Origin: Halomonas zincidurans B6
Lineage (GTDB): Bacteria > Pseudomonadota > Gammaproteobacteria > Pseudomonadales > Halomonadaceae
Direction of reading: 5' to 3'
Assembly: GCF_000731955.1 (NCBI RefSeq)
Contig: NZ_JNCK01000001.1
Location: 806,001-870,000 of the forward strand
Length of the DNA: 64,000 nucleotides
The position numbers and the translations under genes are program-made. This document shows, piece by piece, positions 26,817 through 34,917 of this stretch (position 1 is its first letter; every line of letters starts with the position of its first letter). A model generated the notes under the pieces. It was given only the letters and a program-made list of their open reading frames with translations, was not told the origin of the DNA and made no database searches.

Positions 26817-27945
26817 CGCCATGCTTCACTACCCGCGCCGCGCCAGCGTTCGTCGTCGTCGCACGCTGTGGTCGCGGATCCATATCGACCCCTGGCTGGG
26901 CGGGCTGCTGCTGGTGCTGCTGGGGGCCGGGCTGATCGTGCTCTACAGCGCCAGCGGCCAGCGCATGCCGGTGGTCACCGCCCAGGCCAGCCGATTCGGT
27001 ATCGCGTTGGTGGCGATGGCGACGCTCGCGCAAATATCGCCCAAGACGCTATGCCGCTGGTCGCCGGTTGTGTACGCCATGGGGCTGGCGATGCTGGTGG
27101 CCGTCGAAGTCATGGGCGACATCGGCATGGGCGCGCAGCGTTGGCTGGAAATTCCCGGGTTGATTCGCTTCCAGCCTTCCGAACTGATGAAGCTGGCGAT
27201 GCCGATGATGGTTGCCGCCTACCTGCAGCGCCAAGTCTTGCCGCCGAGGTTACGCGACATCGCGGTCTGCGCGATGATCATGGCCGTGCCAGTGGCCATG
27301 ATCGCCAGGCAGCCGGATCTCGGCACCTCGCTGCTGGTGAGCAGCGCCGGGCTCTTCGTGCTGCTGCTGGCCGGCTTGTCCTGGCGCCTGATCGGCTGTC
27401 TGGTGGCGCTGGCGGGGGCGGCGCTGCCGTTGCTGTGGATCAACATGCTCGATTACCAGCGCCAGCGGGTCTTGACCTTTCTCAACCCCGAGAGCGACCC
27501 GCTGGGTTCGGGCTGGAACATCATCCAGTCGACCACGGCGATCGGCAGTGGCGGGCTCATCGGCAAGGGCTGGACGCTGGGCACCCAGTCGCAGCTGGAA
27601 TTCCTGCCCGAACGGAAGACCGACTTCATCGTCGCGGTGCTCGGCGAGGAGTTCGGCCTGGTCGGCATGCTGCTGATCCTGACGCTCTACCTGCTGATCG
27701 TGGGGCGCGGCCTGTTGATGGCCAATGGCGCCCATGACAGCTATGGTCGGCTGGTCGCCGGCAGCATCATCCTGACGTTCTTCATCTACGTATTCGTGAA
27801 TATCGGCATGGTCAGCGGTATCCTGCCGATCGTCGGCGTGCCGTTGCCGCTGGTCAGTTACGGCGGGACCTCCAGCGTGACGTTGATGGCCGGTTTCGGT
27901 ATTCTCATGTCGATTCACAGCCACCGACGGCTACTGCCCCGTTGA
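26800..27945 (+). CDS. rodA: Rod shape-determining peptidoglycan polymerase RodA
   Basis: SEDS glycosyltransferase that polymerises lipid II in the elongasome, partner of PBP2. The 381-aa polytopic protein holds the family motifs QPDLGTSLLV, FQPSELMKLA, the loop AIGSGGLIGKGW and the C-terminal GVPLPLVSYGGTSSV. ATG 26800 with GAGAAG upstream is preferred; ATG 26821 would still leave all helices. Confidence 0.96.
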   Translation: MNRRDSAMLHYPRRASVRRRRTLWSRIHIDPWLGGLLLVLLGAGLIVLYSASGQRMPVVTAQASRFGIALVAMATLAQISPKTLCRWSPVVYAMGLAMLVAVEVMGDIGMGAQRWLEIPGLIRFQPSELMKLAMPMMVAAYLQRQVLPPRLRDIAVCAMIMAVPVAMIARQPDLGTSLLVSSAGLFVLLLAGLSWRLIGCLVALAGAALPLLWINMLDYQRQRVLTFLNPESDPLGSGWNIIQSTTAIGSGGLIGKGWTLGTQSQLEFLPERKTDFIVAVLGEEFGLVGMLLILTLYLLIVGRGLLMANGAHDSYGRLVAGSIILTFFIYVFVNIGMVSGILPIVGVPLPLVSYGGTSSVTLMAGFGILMSIHSHRRLLPR

Positions 27946-27983
27946 GGCGACGATGCCGCAAACGATCGCTGGAGCGGAAATAG

Positions 27984-28028
27984 CCTATGCCTTCAGGACC
28001 TATGCCTTCGGGACCTATGCCTTCAGGA
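27984..28028 (+). repeat. Three tandem 15-bp repeats before mltB
   Basis: CCTATGCCTTCAGGA is present three times head to tail (27984, 27999, 28014); the middle copy has one change (GGGA for AGGA). The last copy's AGGAG is close to the mltB start at 28040 and may take part in ribosome binding. Confidence 0.85.
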
Positions 28029-28039
28029 GTAGCAGGACG

Positions 28040-29083
28040 ATGAGCAGCCCCCTGCGTCACTATCGCCACCGTCGGCCTGTCAAGGCGGCGATCATCGTGC
28101 TTGGCGGTTGTCTGTGGAGTCTTGGTCTGCCAGCGTTGGCGGGAGAGAACTTCGCGCCGGATGGCCATCCCCGCGTACAGGCGTTGATCGATGAGTTGGC
28201 GGCGCGGGGTCTGCCCCGCGACTGGCTCGTCGCCACCCTGTCGCGCGCCGAGTTCCGCCAGCAGGTGCTCGATGCCATGGCCGGCGCGGCCGAGCGGCAG
28301 CTGCGCTGGGACGAGTACCGCGATATCTTCATCAAGCCCGAGCGTATCCAGGGTGGCGTCGACTTCATCGCGGCAAACCGCGAGGCCTTCGCGCGCGCCG
28401 AGGCCGAGTACGGCGTACCCGCCGAGATCATCGCAGCGATCATCGGTGTCGAGACCTTCTATGGGCGCTACACCGGCTCGTACAAGGTGCTCGATTCGCT
28501 GGCCACGCTGGCTTTTCGTCACCCTTCGCGGGGCGATTTCTTTCGCGGTGAACTGGCCGCCTTTCTCGAGATCAGCAACGAGCAGGGCGTCGATCCCGCC
28601 AGTCTGCAGGGCTCCTACGCCGGTGCGATGGGCTATCCGCAGTTCATTCCCACCAGTTATCAAGCCTACGCCGTCGACTTCGACGCGGACGGCAAGCGCG
28701 ACTTATGGGACAACCCGGTCGATGCCATCGGTAGCGTCGGCAACTATTTCGCGCGCAACGGTTGGCAGCCCGGCGCGCCGATTTACGCCAAGGCGCGGGG
28801 GCCGGCGACGCCGCCCACGAGCATCGAATTCAATCAGGTGCGCCGCCCCTACATCAGCATCGCCGAGTTGAGCGAGCAAGGTATCGAGCCGGCGAGCGGG
28901 ACAGCCGCCGCCGGGGCCCCGGTCATCCCGCTGGCTCTCGAGGTCGACGGGGGCAAAACCCGCTATCGTCTGGGCTACGAAAATTTCTACGTGATCACGC
29001 GCTACAACCGTAGTCATCTCTATGCGATGGCGGTGAGCGAGCTGGCCGAGCGAATCCGAGCGGCGCGCGAGGCCGGGGCATGA
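28040..29083 (+). CDS. mltB: Membrane-bound lytic murein transglycosylase B
   Basis: Cleaves glycan strands of peptidoglycan to 1,6-anhydromuramyl products. An N-terminal basic, hydrophobic signal (about residues 13-38) carries no lipobox, so this is a soluble periplasmic form rather than a lipoprotein. Catalytic Glu lies in IIGVETFYGRYTGS; GSYAGAMGYPQFIPTSY is the family signature. 347 aa. The frame extends upstream through a tandem repeat to 27953, but ATG 28040 gives a normal signal peptide. Stop overlaps rlpA. Confidence 0.92.
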   Translation: MSSPLRHYRHRRPVKAAIIVLGGCLWSLGLPALAGENFAPDGHPRVQALIDELAARGLPRDWLVATLSRAEFRQQVLDAMAGAAERQLRWDEYRDIFIKPERIQGGVDFIAANREAFARAEAEYGVPAEIIAAIIGVETFYGRYTGSYKVLDSLATLAFRHPSRGDFFRGELAAFLEISNEQGVDPASLQGSYAGAMGYPQFIPTSYQAYAVDFDADGKRDLWDNPVDAIGSVGNYFARNGWQPGAPIYAKARGPATPPTSIEFNQVRRPYISIAELSEQGIEPASGTAAAGAPVIPLALEVDGGKTRYRLGYENFYVITRYNRSHLYAMAVSELAERIRAAREAGA

Positions 29084-30063
29084 GGTGGGGCTGGTTACTG
29101 CTGGTGGGCGGTATCATGCTCCTGGCGGGGTGCGCCGGTGATGGCGGCTCGCGCCCCGAGGCGGGCTCGGGACGCTATGCCATGGCGAACGATGCCTATC
29201 CCGACGAGCCGCCCGATGTCTCCCGGGTTCCCAATGCGGTACCTCGGGTCGAGCCGCGTGCGGCGAGCGGCAACCGCTCCACCTATCAGGTCTGGGGCAC
29301 CACCTATCGGGTCATGGACGACCCCCGCGGTTATGAAGCGGAAGGCATCGCTTCCTGGTACGGCAAGAAGTTCCAGGGCTATGACACGGCCAGCGGCGAA
29401 CCCTACGACATGTACAAGATGACGGCGGCGCATCGCTCGCTGCCGTTGCCGACCTATGCGCAGGTCACCAATCTCGATAATGGTCGTACGGTGATCGTCA
29501 GAGTCAACGATCGCGGACCGTTCAAGGGCAATCGCCTGATCGATCTGTCCTATGCGGCGGCGGCCCGTCTGGGTATCCTGCGCAACGGAACCGGCAAAGT
29601 GCGGGTCGAGGCGATCGACCCTGTCGCCTGGCAGGCCGAGTATCGTCAGAATGGCGCGGACAAGGCCTTGGCAAGTGGCGAAACGTCGCCGGGAAAAGGG
29701 CCTGCGCAGCGTCCGGAAGAGACTCGACTCAAGGCGCCGGATGCACCGGTTCGTGCGGGTGGTGACGTCGCCAAGGCGCTGCCGGCCACTGGCCAGCCCC
29801 AGCCCGTCGCCGAGCCGGTGCAGGCCAGCGCAGCATCGCGGATCTATCTGCAAGTGGCGGCGCTCAGTTCGGCGGCTAGCGCCGAACGGCTCAAGTCACA
29901 ATTGCAGCAGCAACTGGCGCGACCGGTGCGCGTCGCTCGCGATGATCGCCTGTACCGGGTCCAGGTTGGCCCGGTCGTTAATCAATCGGCGCTCAAGCGC
30001 CTGCGCAGCGAACTGCGTAAGGCCGGTTATGCGCAAGCCTTTTCGGTGAGTGCCGGGCGTTGA
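29080..30063 (+). CDS. rlpA: Septal-ring lytic transglycosylase RlpA (lipoprotein)
   Basis: Lipoprotein that cleaves peptidoglycan lacking stem peptides at the septum and other sites. Lipobox LLAGC (Cys at about residue 18), a double-psi beta-barrel with ASWYGKKFQG, the catalytic-type VRVNDRGPF and RLIDLSYAAA, and a C-terminal SPOR domain (about residues 250-325) that binds denuded glycan. 327 aa. Start overlaps the mltB stop in ATGA. Confidence 0.95.
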   Translation: MRWGWLLLVGGIMLLAGCAGDGGSRPEAGSGRYAMANDAYPDEPPDVSRVPNAVPRVEPRAASGNRSTYQVWGTTYRVMDDPRGYEAEGIASWYGKKFQGYDTASGEPYDMYKMTAAHRSLPLPTYAQVTNLDNGRTVIVRVNDRGPFKGNRLIDLSYAAAARLGILRNGTGKVRVEAIDPVAWQAEYRQNGADKALASGETSPGKGPAQRPEETRLKAPDAPVRAGGDVAKALPATGQPQPVAEPVQASAASRIYLQVAALSSAASAERLKSQLQQQLARPVRVARDDRLYRVQVGPVVNQSALKRLRSELRKAGYAQAFSVSAGR

Positions 30064-30113
30064 AGCCGCTTTACCATCACCATCCATCGAATCAAGCCAC
30101 GAGAAACATTGTC

Positions 30114-31355
30114 ATGAGATTGCCCGCTTTACCGTCACCGTCCTGGCATTGGCTGACTGCCGCCGTCACTGCATTGTTCATCGCGGCCCAACCCGCCCAG
30201 GCTCAGGACGCGGCGCCTCAGCCTGATCCGGCTCCCCAGCCCGATTCGGCGCTGCAGCAGACGCTGCCGGAGCCGATGATCCCCTCGCCGCCGACCCTCA
30301 ATGCCTCGTCATGGATTCTGATCGATGCCAACAGCGGCGAGGTGCTGGCCGAGCAGAATGCCGACAAGCGGCTGCCGCCAGCCAGTCTGACCAAGATGAT
30401 GACGGCCTACATCGTCGAGAAGGAGATCGACGACGGCAATATCAACGATCAGGATCTGGTCACGATCAGCAAGAAGGCCTGGCAGACCGGCGGCTCACGA
30501 ATGTTCATCCGCGAAGGGACTCAGGTCAGCGTAGAAAACTTGCTGCGCGGCGTGGTCATTCAGTCGGGCAATGATGCCAGTGTCGCGCTGGCCGAGTACG
30601 TCGCCGGCTCCGAGTCGGCCTTCGCCGAGCTGATGAACCAGCAGGCGCAACGCCTCGGGCTCCAGAACAGCCAGTTCGCCAATGCCACCGGCCTGCCAAG
30701 TCCCGGGCACTATTCGTCGGCACGGGACCTGGCGACCCTCGCCAAGCACATCATTCAGGACTATCCGGAGCATTACCAGATCTACTCGGAGAAGTACTTC
30801 ACCTACAACGGTATTCGTCAACCCAATCGCAACCGCCTGCTGTGGCGCGACGCGTCGGTCGATGGCCTCAAGACCGGGCATACCGAAGAGGCGGGATATA
30901 GCTTGGCGGCCTCGGCCAAGCAGGGCGAGATGCGACTGATCTCGGTGGTCATGAACACCGCTTCCGAGGAGGCGCGGGCGCAGGAAAGCCAGAAGCTTCT
31001 GAACTACGGCTTTCGCTTCTTCGACACTTTCCGTCTCTATCAGCGTGGCGCGGTCATCAATCAGTCGCGGATCTGGGGAGGCGCCCAGGATCAACTGAAG
31101 GTCGGCGTCTCCGAGGATATCTACCTGACCGTGCCCAAGGGGCGGCGCGACGAAATGACCGCGCAACTCAACCTGCCCGAGACCCTCGAGGCGCCGGTAC
31201 AGGCCGGTCAGCAGCTCGGCACCCTGAACGTCAAGCTGGGTGACAAGGTGCTCATGGAACAGCCGCTGGTAGCGCTGCAGACGGTCGAGCAGGGCGGTTT
31301 CTTCAAGCGCATCTGGGACACCATCCTGCAGTTCTTCACCGGCCTGTTCGACTGA
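30114..31355 (+). CDS. dacA: D-alanyl-D-alanine carboxypeptidase (PBP5/6 type)
   Basis: Removes the terminal D-Ala of pentapeptides and so limits cross-linking. Signal peptide ending near AQPAQAQ, active-site S91 in ASLTKMM, S151 in QSGND and K253 in LKTGHT, then the PBP5 C-terminal domain and an amphipathic membrane anchor (FFKRIWDTILQFFTGLF). 413 aa. ATG 30114 rather than TTG 30060. Closes the elongation/peptidoglycan operon; a stable hairpin follows. Confidence 0.95.
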   Translation: MRLPALPSPSWHWLTAAVTALFIAAQPAQAQDAAPQPDPAPQPDSALQQTLPEPMIPSPPTLNASSWILIDANSGEVLAEQNADKRLPPASLTKMMTAYIVEKEIDDGNINDQDLVTISKKAWQTGGSRMFIREGTQVSVENLLRGVVIQSGNDASVALAEYVAGSESAFAELMNQQAQRLGLQNSQFANATGLPSPGHYSSARDLATLAKHIIQDYPEHYQIYSEKYFTYNGIRQPNRNRLLWRDASVDGLKTGHTEEAGYSLAASAKQGEMRLISVVMNTASEEARAQESQKLLNYGFRFFDTFRLYQRGAVINQSRIWGGAQDQLKVGVSEDIYLTVPKGRRDEMTAQLNLPETLEAPVQAGQQLGTLNVKLGDKVLMEQPLVALQTVEQGGFFKRIWDTILQFFTGLFD

Positions 31356-31363
31356 TCCTCAGC

Positions 31364-31395
31364 GGGTGGCGCACGGCCCTCGGCCCGCGCCACCC
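31364..31395 (+). terminator. Hairpin after dacA
   Basis: Nine-bp perfect stem (GGGTGGCGC / GCGCCACCC) with a GC-rich loop. It is followed only by TTGG, so termination may be partial and ybeD-lipB may be read through. Confidence 0.5.
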
Positions 31396-31454
31396 TTGGT
31401 CGCCGCGAATAGGTTGAGTAGAATACTCGGAAATGTCTTCGCCGAGCCGACCCC

Positions 31455-31766
31455 ATGACCGACAACTCCCTCCGCGACCTGCGTGTCCCGAACGCGCAAG
31501 CCACGCCGCCCGCCCCCAAGGTCGAGTTTCCCTGTGACTACCCGATCAAGGTCGTCGGCGACGCCGCGCCCGATTTTGAAGCCGCCGTCATCGACGTGAT
31601 CGAGGAGCATGCTCCGGGTATCGACCGGCGTACCGTCAACGCCGTCGACAGCCGCAATGGCAAGTTCCGTTCAATACGGGTGACCATCACCGCCACCGGG
31701 CAGGAGCAACTGCAGGCGCTGTTCGTCTCGCTCAAGGAAACCGGCCGCGTGCACATGGTGCTTTGA
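31455..31766 (+). CDS. ybeD: YbeD family regulator (DUF493)
   Basis: Small ACT-like domain protein found in front of lipB in gammaproteobacteria; proposed to be regulatory, with no proven reaction. The 103 aa contain FPCDYPIKVVG near the start and the C-terminal form SIRVTITATGQEQLQALF, both typical. Position between dacA and lipB is the conserved one. Confidence 0.92.
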   Translation: MTDNSLRDLRVPNAQATPPAPKVEFPCDYPIKVVGDAAPDFEAAVIDVIEEHAPGIDRRTVNAVDSRNGKFRSIRVTITATGQEQLQALFVSLKETGRVHMVL

Positions 31767-31823
31767 CTCGATGACCAGAGTCCTGGCGTGGTGGTGACGA
31801 CGTGGTGATGACGAGGAGTCGTG

Positions 31824-32528
31824 ATGGACGCAGCGTCGGCGGCAGCGCCGATCAGAGTGTTTCAGCTCGGACGCCAGGCTTATCTTCCGGTCTGGCAGGC
31901 GATGCGCGAGCTGACCGATAGCCGCGATGCCGCTACCCCGGATCAATTCTGGGTGGTGGAACATGAGCCGGTCTTTACCCAGGGCCAGGCAGGCAAGCCG
32001 GAACATCTACTGATGCCTGGCGATATTCCGGTGGTGCAGACCGACCGGGGTGGCCAGGTCACCTATCACGGCCCCGGACAGCTGGTGCTGTACCCGCTGC
32101 TCGATGTGCGGCGCGGCAGGATCGGCGTGCGCGATCTGGTGAGCGCCCTGGAGCAGGCGGTGATCGGGGTGCTGGCCGACGCGGGCATCGAGGCCCATGC
32201 GCGCCCCGATGCCCCGGGCGTCTACGTCAATGAGGCCAAGATCGCGTCGCTGGGCCTGCGCATTCGGCGTGGCGCGAGCTTTCACGGCGTGGCGTTGAAC
32301 GTGACGGGCGATCTATCGCCGTTCCAGCGCATCAATCCCTGTGGCTATGCCGGGATGCAGATGGTGCGTCTTGCCGATCTGGTGGAAGAACCTTGCTTGC
32401 CAGCGGTGGCGCAGCGCCTGATCGCGCATCTCGCGGGGCGGCTGGGCCGGAACACCGCGGCGGCCATGCCCGGCGAACTGCCGGAACATTGCCTGGCGCA
32501 GGGGCTTTCGTACAGGGTTTCGGCCTGA
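31824..32528 (+). CDS. lipB: Lipoyl(octanoyl) transferase
   Basis: Moves octanoate from acyl carrier protein to the lipoyl domains of 2-oxoacid dehydrogenases, such as the E2 at 51.8 kb, and of the glycine cleavage system. GGQVTYHGPGQLVLYP is the family signature; the catalytic pair is C173 in INPCGYAG and K139 in EAKIASLG. 234 aa from ATG 31824, with AGGAG at about 31814-31818. lipA, which completes the pathway, is on the opposite strand, converging 18 bp away. Confidence 0.95.
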   Translation: MDAASAAAPIRVFQLGRQAYLPVWQAMRELTDSRDAATPDQFWVVEHEPVFTQGQAGKPEHLLMPGDIPVVQTDRGGQVTYHGPGQLVLYPLLDVRRGRIGVRDLVSALEQAVIGVLADAGIEAHARPDAPGVYVNEAKIASLGLRIRRGASFHGVALNVTGDLSPFQRINPCGYAGMQMVRLADLVEEPCLPAVAQRLIAHLAGRLGRNTAAAMPGELPEHCLAQGLSYRVSA

Positions 32529-32546
32529 GCGGGTCAGGCCGCTGGC

Positions 32547-33617
32547 CTAGCCGACGTTGATGGCGGGAATGATATCGGGGTCGGGCTCCTGCCCCGGCAC
32601 CGCGGCGGGCGCGGCAAGCCCCAGGTTGTTCTTCTCGAATACCCGATCGGCCCGATAACTGGAGCGAACCAGCGGACCGGCGGCGACTTCCATGAAACCC
32701 TTGTCGAGCCCCAGTTGCCGATAGCGTTCGAACTCGTTCGGGGTGACCCAGCGCTCCACCGCCAGGTGGTTCCTGGTGGGACGCAGATACTGCCCGAGCG
32801 TGACGATATCCACGCCAATCGCCCTGAGATCGTCGAAGGTGGCGAGGATCTCGTCGTCGGTTTCGCCCAGCCCCAGCATCAGGCTGGTCTTGGTCAGGAT
32901 ATCGGGGCGATGGCGCTTGGCGTGGGCCAGCACGTCCAGGGTCTTGCGATAGCCGGCGCGGGGATCGCGAACCCGCGAGGTCAGGCGTTCCACGGTCTCG
33001 ACGTTCTGGGCGAAAACCTCCAGCCCCGAATCCACCACGGCCTCCACGGCCGGTTCCCGAGCGTCGAAATCCGGCGTCAGCGCCTCGACCACGACCTCGG
33101 GGGTGCGGGTCTTGATGGCGCGAATGCAGGCTGCATAGTGGGCGGCGCCGCCATCGTCGAGATCGTCGCGGTCGACCGAGGTCAGGACGATGTAGCGCAG
33201 CCCCATCAGCTCCACCGACTTGGCGGTGTTCTCGGGCTCTTCGTGATCCAGCCAACCTCGGGGGTTGCCGGTATCCACGGCGCAGAAACGGCAGGCGCGG
33301 GTGCATACCGAGCCCATCAGCATGATGGTGGCGGTGCCGTTGCTCCAGCATTCGCCCATGTTGGGGCAGTGCGACTCGGCGCAGACGGTGCTCAAGCGAT
33401 GTTCCTTGACGTTGCGCTTGACCGCATCGAAGCGTTCGCCGCCCGGCATCTGGATCCGCAACCAGGGCGGCTTGCGTCCGGTGACGGCGCTCTCTTCAGC
33501 CTGCTGACGCTCCTCGGTTTGCTTGCGCTGCTTGATGCCGTCCTTGATCACGGACATGCCGCGTTCGTTGCGGTACTTCTTGCCGCTGGAAACGGACTGC
33601 GAAGACGTATCACTCAT
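32547..33617 (-). CDS. lipA: Lipoyl synthase
   Basis: Radical SAM enzyme that inserts two sulfurs into the octanoyl group on lipoyl domains. Auxiliary cluster cysteines C79, C84 and C90 (CAESHCPNMGEC) and radical-SAM cysteines C105, C109 and C112 (CTRACRFC) are all present, with the cluster-binding Ser in RSSYRA. 356 aa; about 30 extra residues after the RSSYRA motif (residues 320-356) and a charged N-terminus. Convergent with lipB instead of following it. Confidence 0.97.
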   Translation of the reverse strand: MSDTSSQSVSSGKKYRNERGMSVIKDGIKQRKQTEERQQAEESAVTGRKPPWLRIQMPGGERFDAVKRNVKEHRLSTVCAESHCPNMGECWSNGTATIMLMGSVCTRACRFCAVDTGNPRGWLDHEEPENTAKSVELMGLRYIVLTSVDRDDLDDGGAAHYAACIRAIKTRTPEVVVEALTPDFDAREPAVEAVVDSGLEVFAQNVETVERLTSRVRDPRAGYRKTLDVLAHAKRHRPDILTKTSLMLGLGETDDEILATFDDLRAIGVDIVTLGQYLRPTRNHLAVERWVTPNEFERYRQLGLDKGFMEVAAGPLVRSSYRADRVFEKNNLGLAAPAAVPGQEPDPDIIPAINVG

Positions 33618-33743
33618 ATCGGACCTGACTCTCCAATCGACCTGCTGACCGGCCTGTTCGGCGACGCGGGCCGCACGTTAAATGCCCTGCTCGGCGCGTC
33701 TCTATGAGAGGCAATTTACCACACTCGACCCGGTGTCATCACA

Positions 33744-34739
33744 TCAGCTGCCGTGGTTGGCGGGGATCGGCAGGCAGACCACCGAGTGGCCGGGCATCGG
33801 CTCGAGCGGCGCCTTGAAGTGCGCGTTGAGCTCGGGCAGCAACTCGCGCAAAAAGCGCATGAACAGCTCGGTCACCGGGGTCGGATAACGATCCTTGGGA
33901 TAAACGGCGCACCACGAGCGCTTGAGCGGAAACCCCGGCAGGGCGGGTGAGGCCAGCAGGCCCGAGGCCAGCTCCAGTTGCACCGCCAGGCGCGGCAGCA
34001 CGGACACCCCGAGGTGCGCCATGACACCCTGCTTGATCGCCTCGTTGGTACCCAGCTCGAGGGTGTGCGCCAGCGAGACCCGCTCGCGGGAGGCGTACTC
34101 CTCGAAGGCGGTACGCGTTCCCGAGCCGGGCTCGCGCATCAGCACATAATGACGCGCGAAGTCCTCGAAGGTCGGTCTGTCGTCGCTGAGCAGCGGATGG
34201 CCGGGCCAGACCACGGGAATCATCTCGTTGTCGAGAACCGGCATGAACGCCAGGTTGGCGTCATCCGGCACCATGCCCATCAGCACCAGGTCGTCGCGGC
34301 GTTCGGCGAGGCGCTCAAGGGCCTGGCCGCGATTGCACACGTGCAGGCGGATCTGCACTTCGGGATAGCGGGCGCGAAACCGTGCCAGGATATGCGGCAC
34401 CACGTATTGCGCGGTGGATACCGCCGTCAGGTTGAGTTCGCCGCGAATGGTGCCGGCCAGCTCGGAGAGTTCCATCTGCAGGCTCGATACCTGGCCGAAT
34501 ATCGATTGGACCGTGGCCGCCAGGGCGTCGGCGGCGGGCAGCACATGCAACGTCTTGCCGGCGTACTTGAACAGCGGTTGTTCCAGTGCCTGCTCGAGCT
34601 GACGGATCTGCGCGCTGACCGCCGGCTGGGTCAGACCCAGTTGTTCCGCGGCACGCGAATAGGACTGCTGGCGATGCACGGCCTGGAAGACCTGGAGCTG
34701 GCGAAAGGTCAGGCGATTGAGCAGATGAGGGCGCGACAT
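33744..34739 (-). CDS. LysR-type regulator, probable regulator of pyruvate carboxylase
   Basis: An N-terminal winged helix-turn-helix (LTFRQLQVFQAVHRQQSYSR through VSAQIRQLEQAL, residues 10-65) and a periplasmic-binding-like effector domain. It is divergent from pycA, exactly as PycR is in Pseudomonas aeruginosa, so it probably controls the carboxylase genes. A palindromic site lies 20 bp upstream of its start. 331 aa, a little longer than the usual 290-310. Confidence 0.88.
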   Translation of the reverse strand: MSRPHLLNRLTFRQLQVFQAVHRQQSYSRAAEQLGLTQPAVSAQIRQLEQALEQPLFKYAGKTLHVLPAADALAATVQSIFGQVSSLQMELSELAGTIRGELNLTAVSTAQYVVPHILARFRARYPEVQIRLHVCNRGQALERLAERRDDLVLMGMVPDDANLAFMPVLDNEMIPVVWPGHPLLSDDRPTFEDFARHYVLMREPGSGTRTAFEEYASRERVSLAHTLELGTNEAIKQGVMAHLGVSVLPRLAVQLELASGLLASPALPGFPLKRSWCAVYPKDRYPTPVTELFMRFLRELLPELNAHFKAPLEPMPGHSVVCLPIPANHGS

Positions 34740-34759
34740 GGCGATTTCCGCATAAGAGG

Positions 34760-34777
34760 TATAAGCCGTCCCTTATA
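34760..34777. promoter_or_regulatory. Candidate LysR operator TATAAG-N6-CTTATA
   Basis: A perfect 18-bp inverted repeat, TATAAGCCGTCCCTTATA, lies in the 178-bp divergent region between the LysR gene and pycA, 20 bp from the LysR start. Size and shape fit a LysR-family binding site; an AT-rich stretch with TTGGCA follows on the pycA side. Confidence 0.5.
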
Positions 34778-34917
34778 GGTTGGCAAAAAAATATCAATTT
34801 TTCTATTGGTAGCCCGCCGGGTAGCGTAAAGGCACATTCAGTACGGTCGTTACCACGTGCGAGCAACCCGTGAGTGTTTCGCATGGCCACCGTGGACGCA
34901 ACCCGGGAGGACCGCCA

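Noticed and set aside
32536..32548. Terminator between lipB and lipA
   Set aside because: AGGCC-GCT-GGCCT can pair but has only 5 bp and no T-run.
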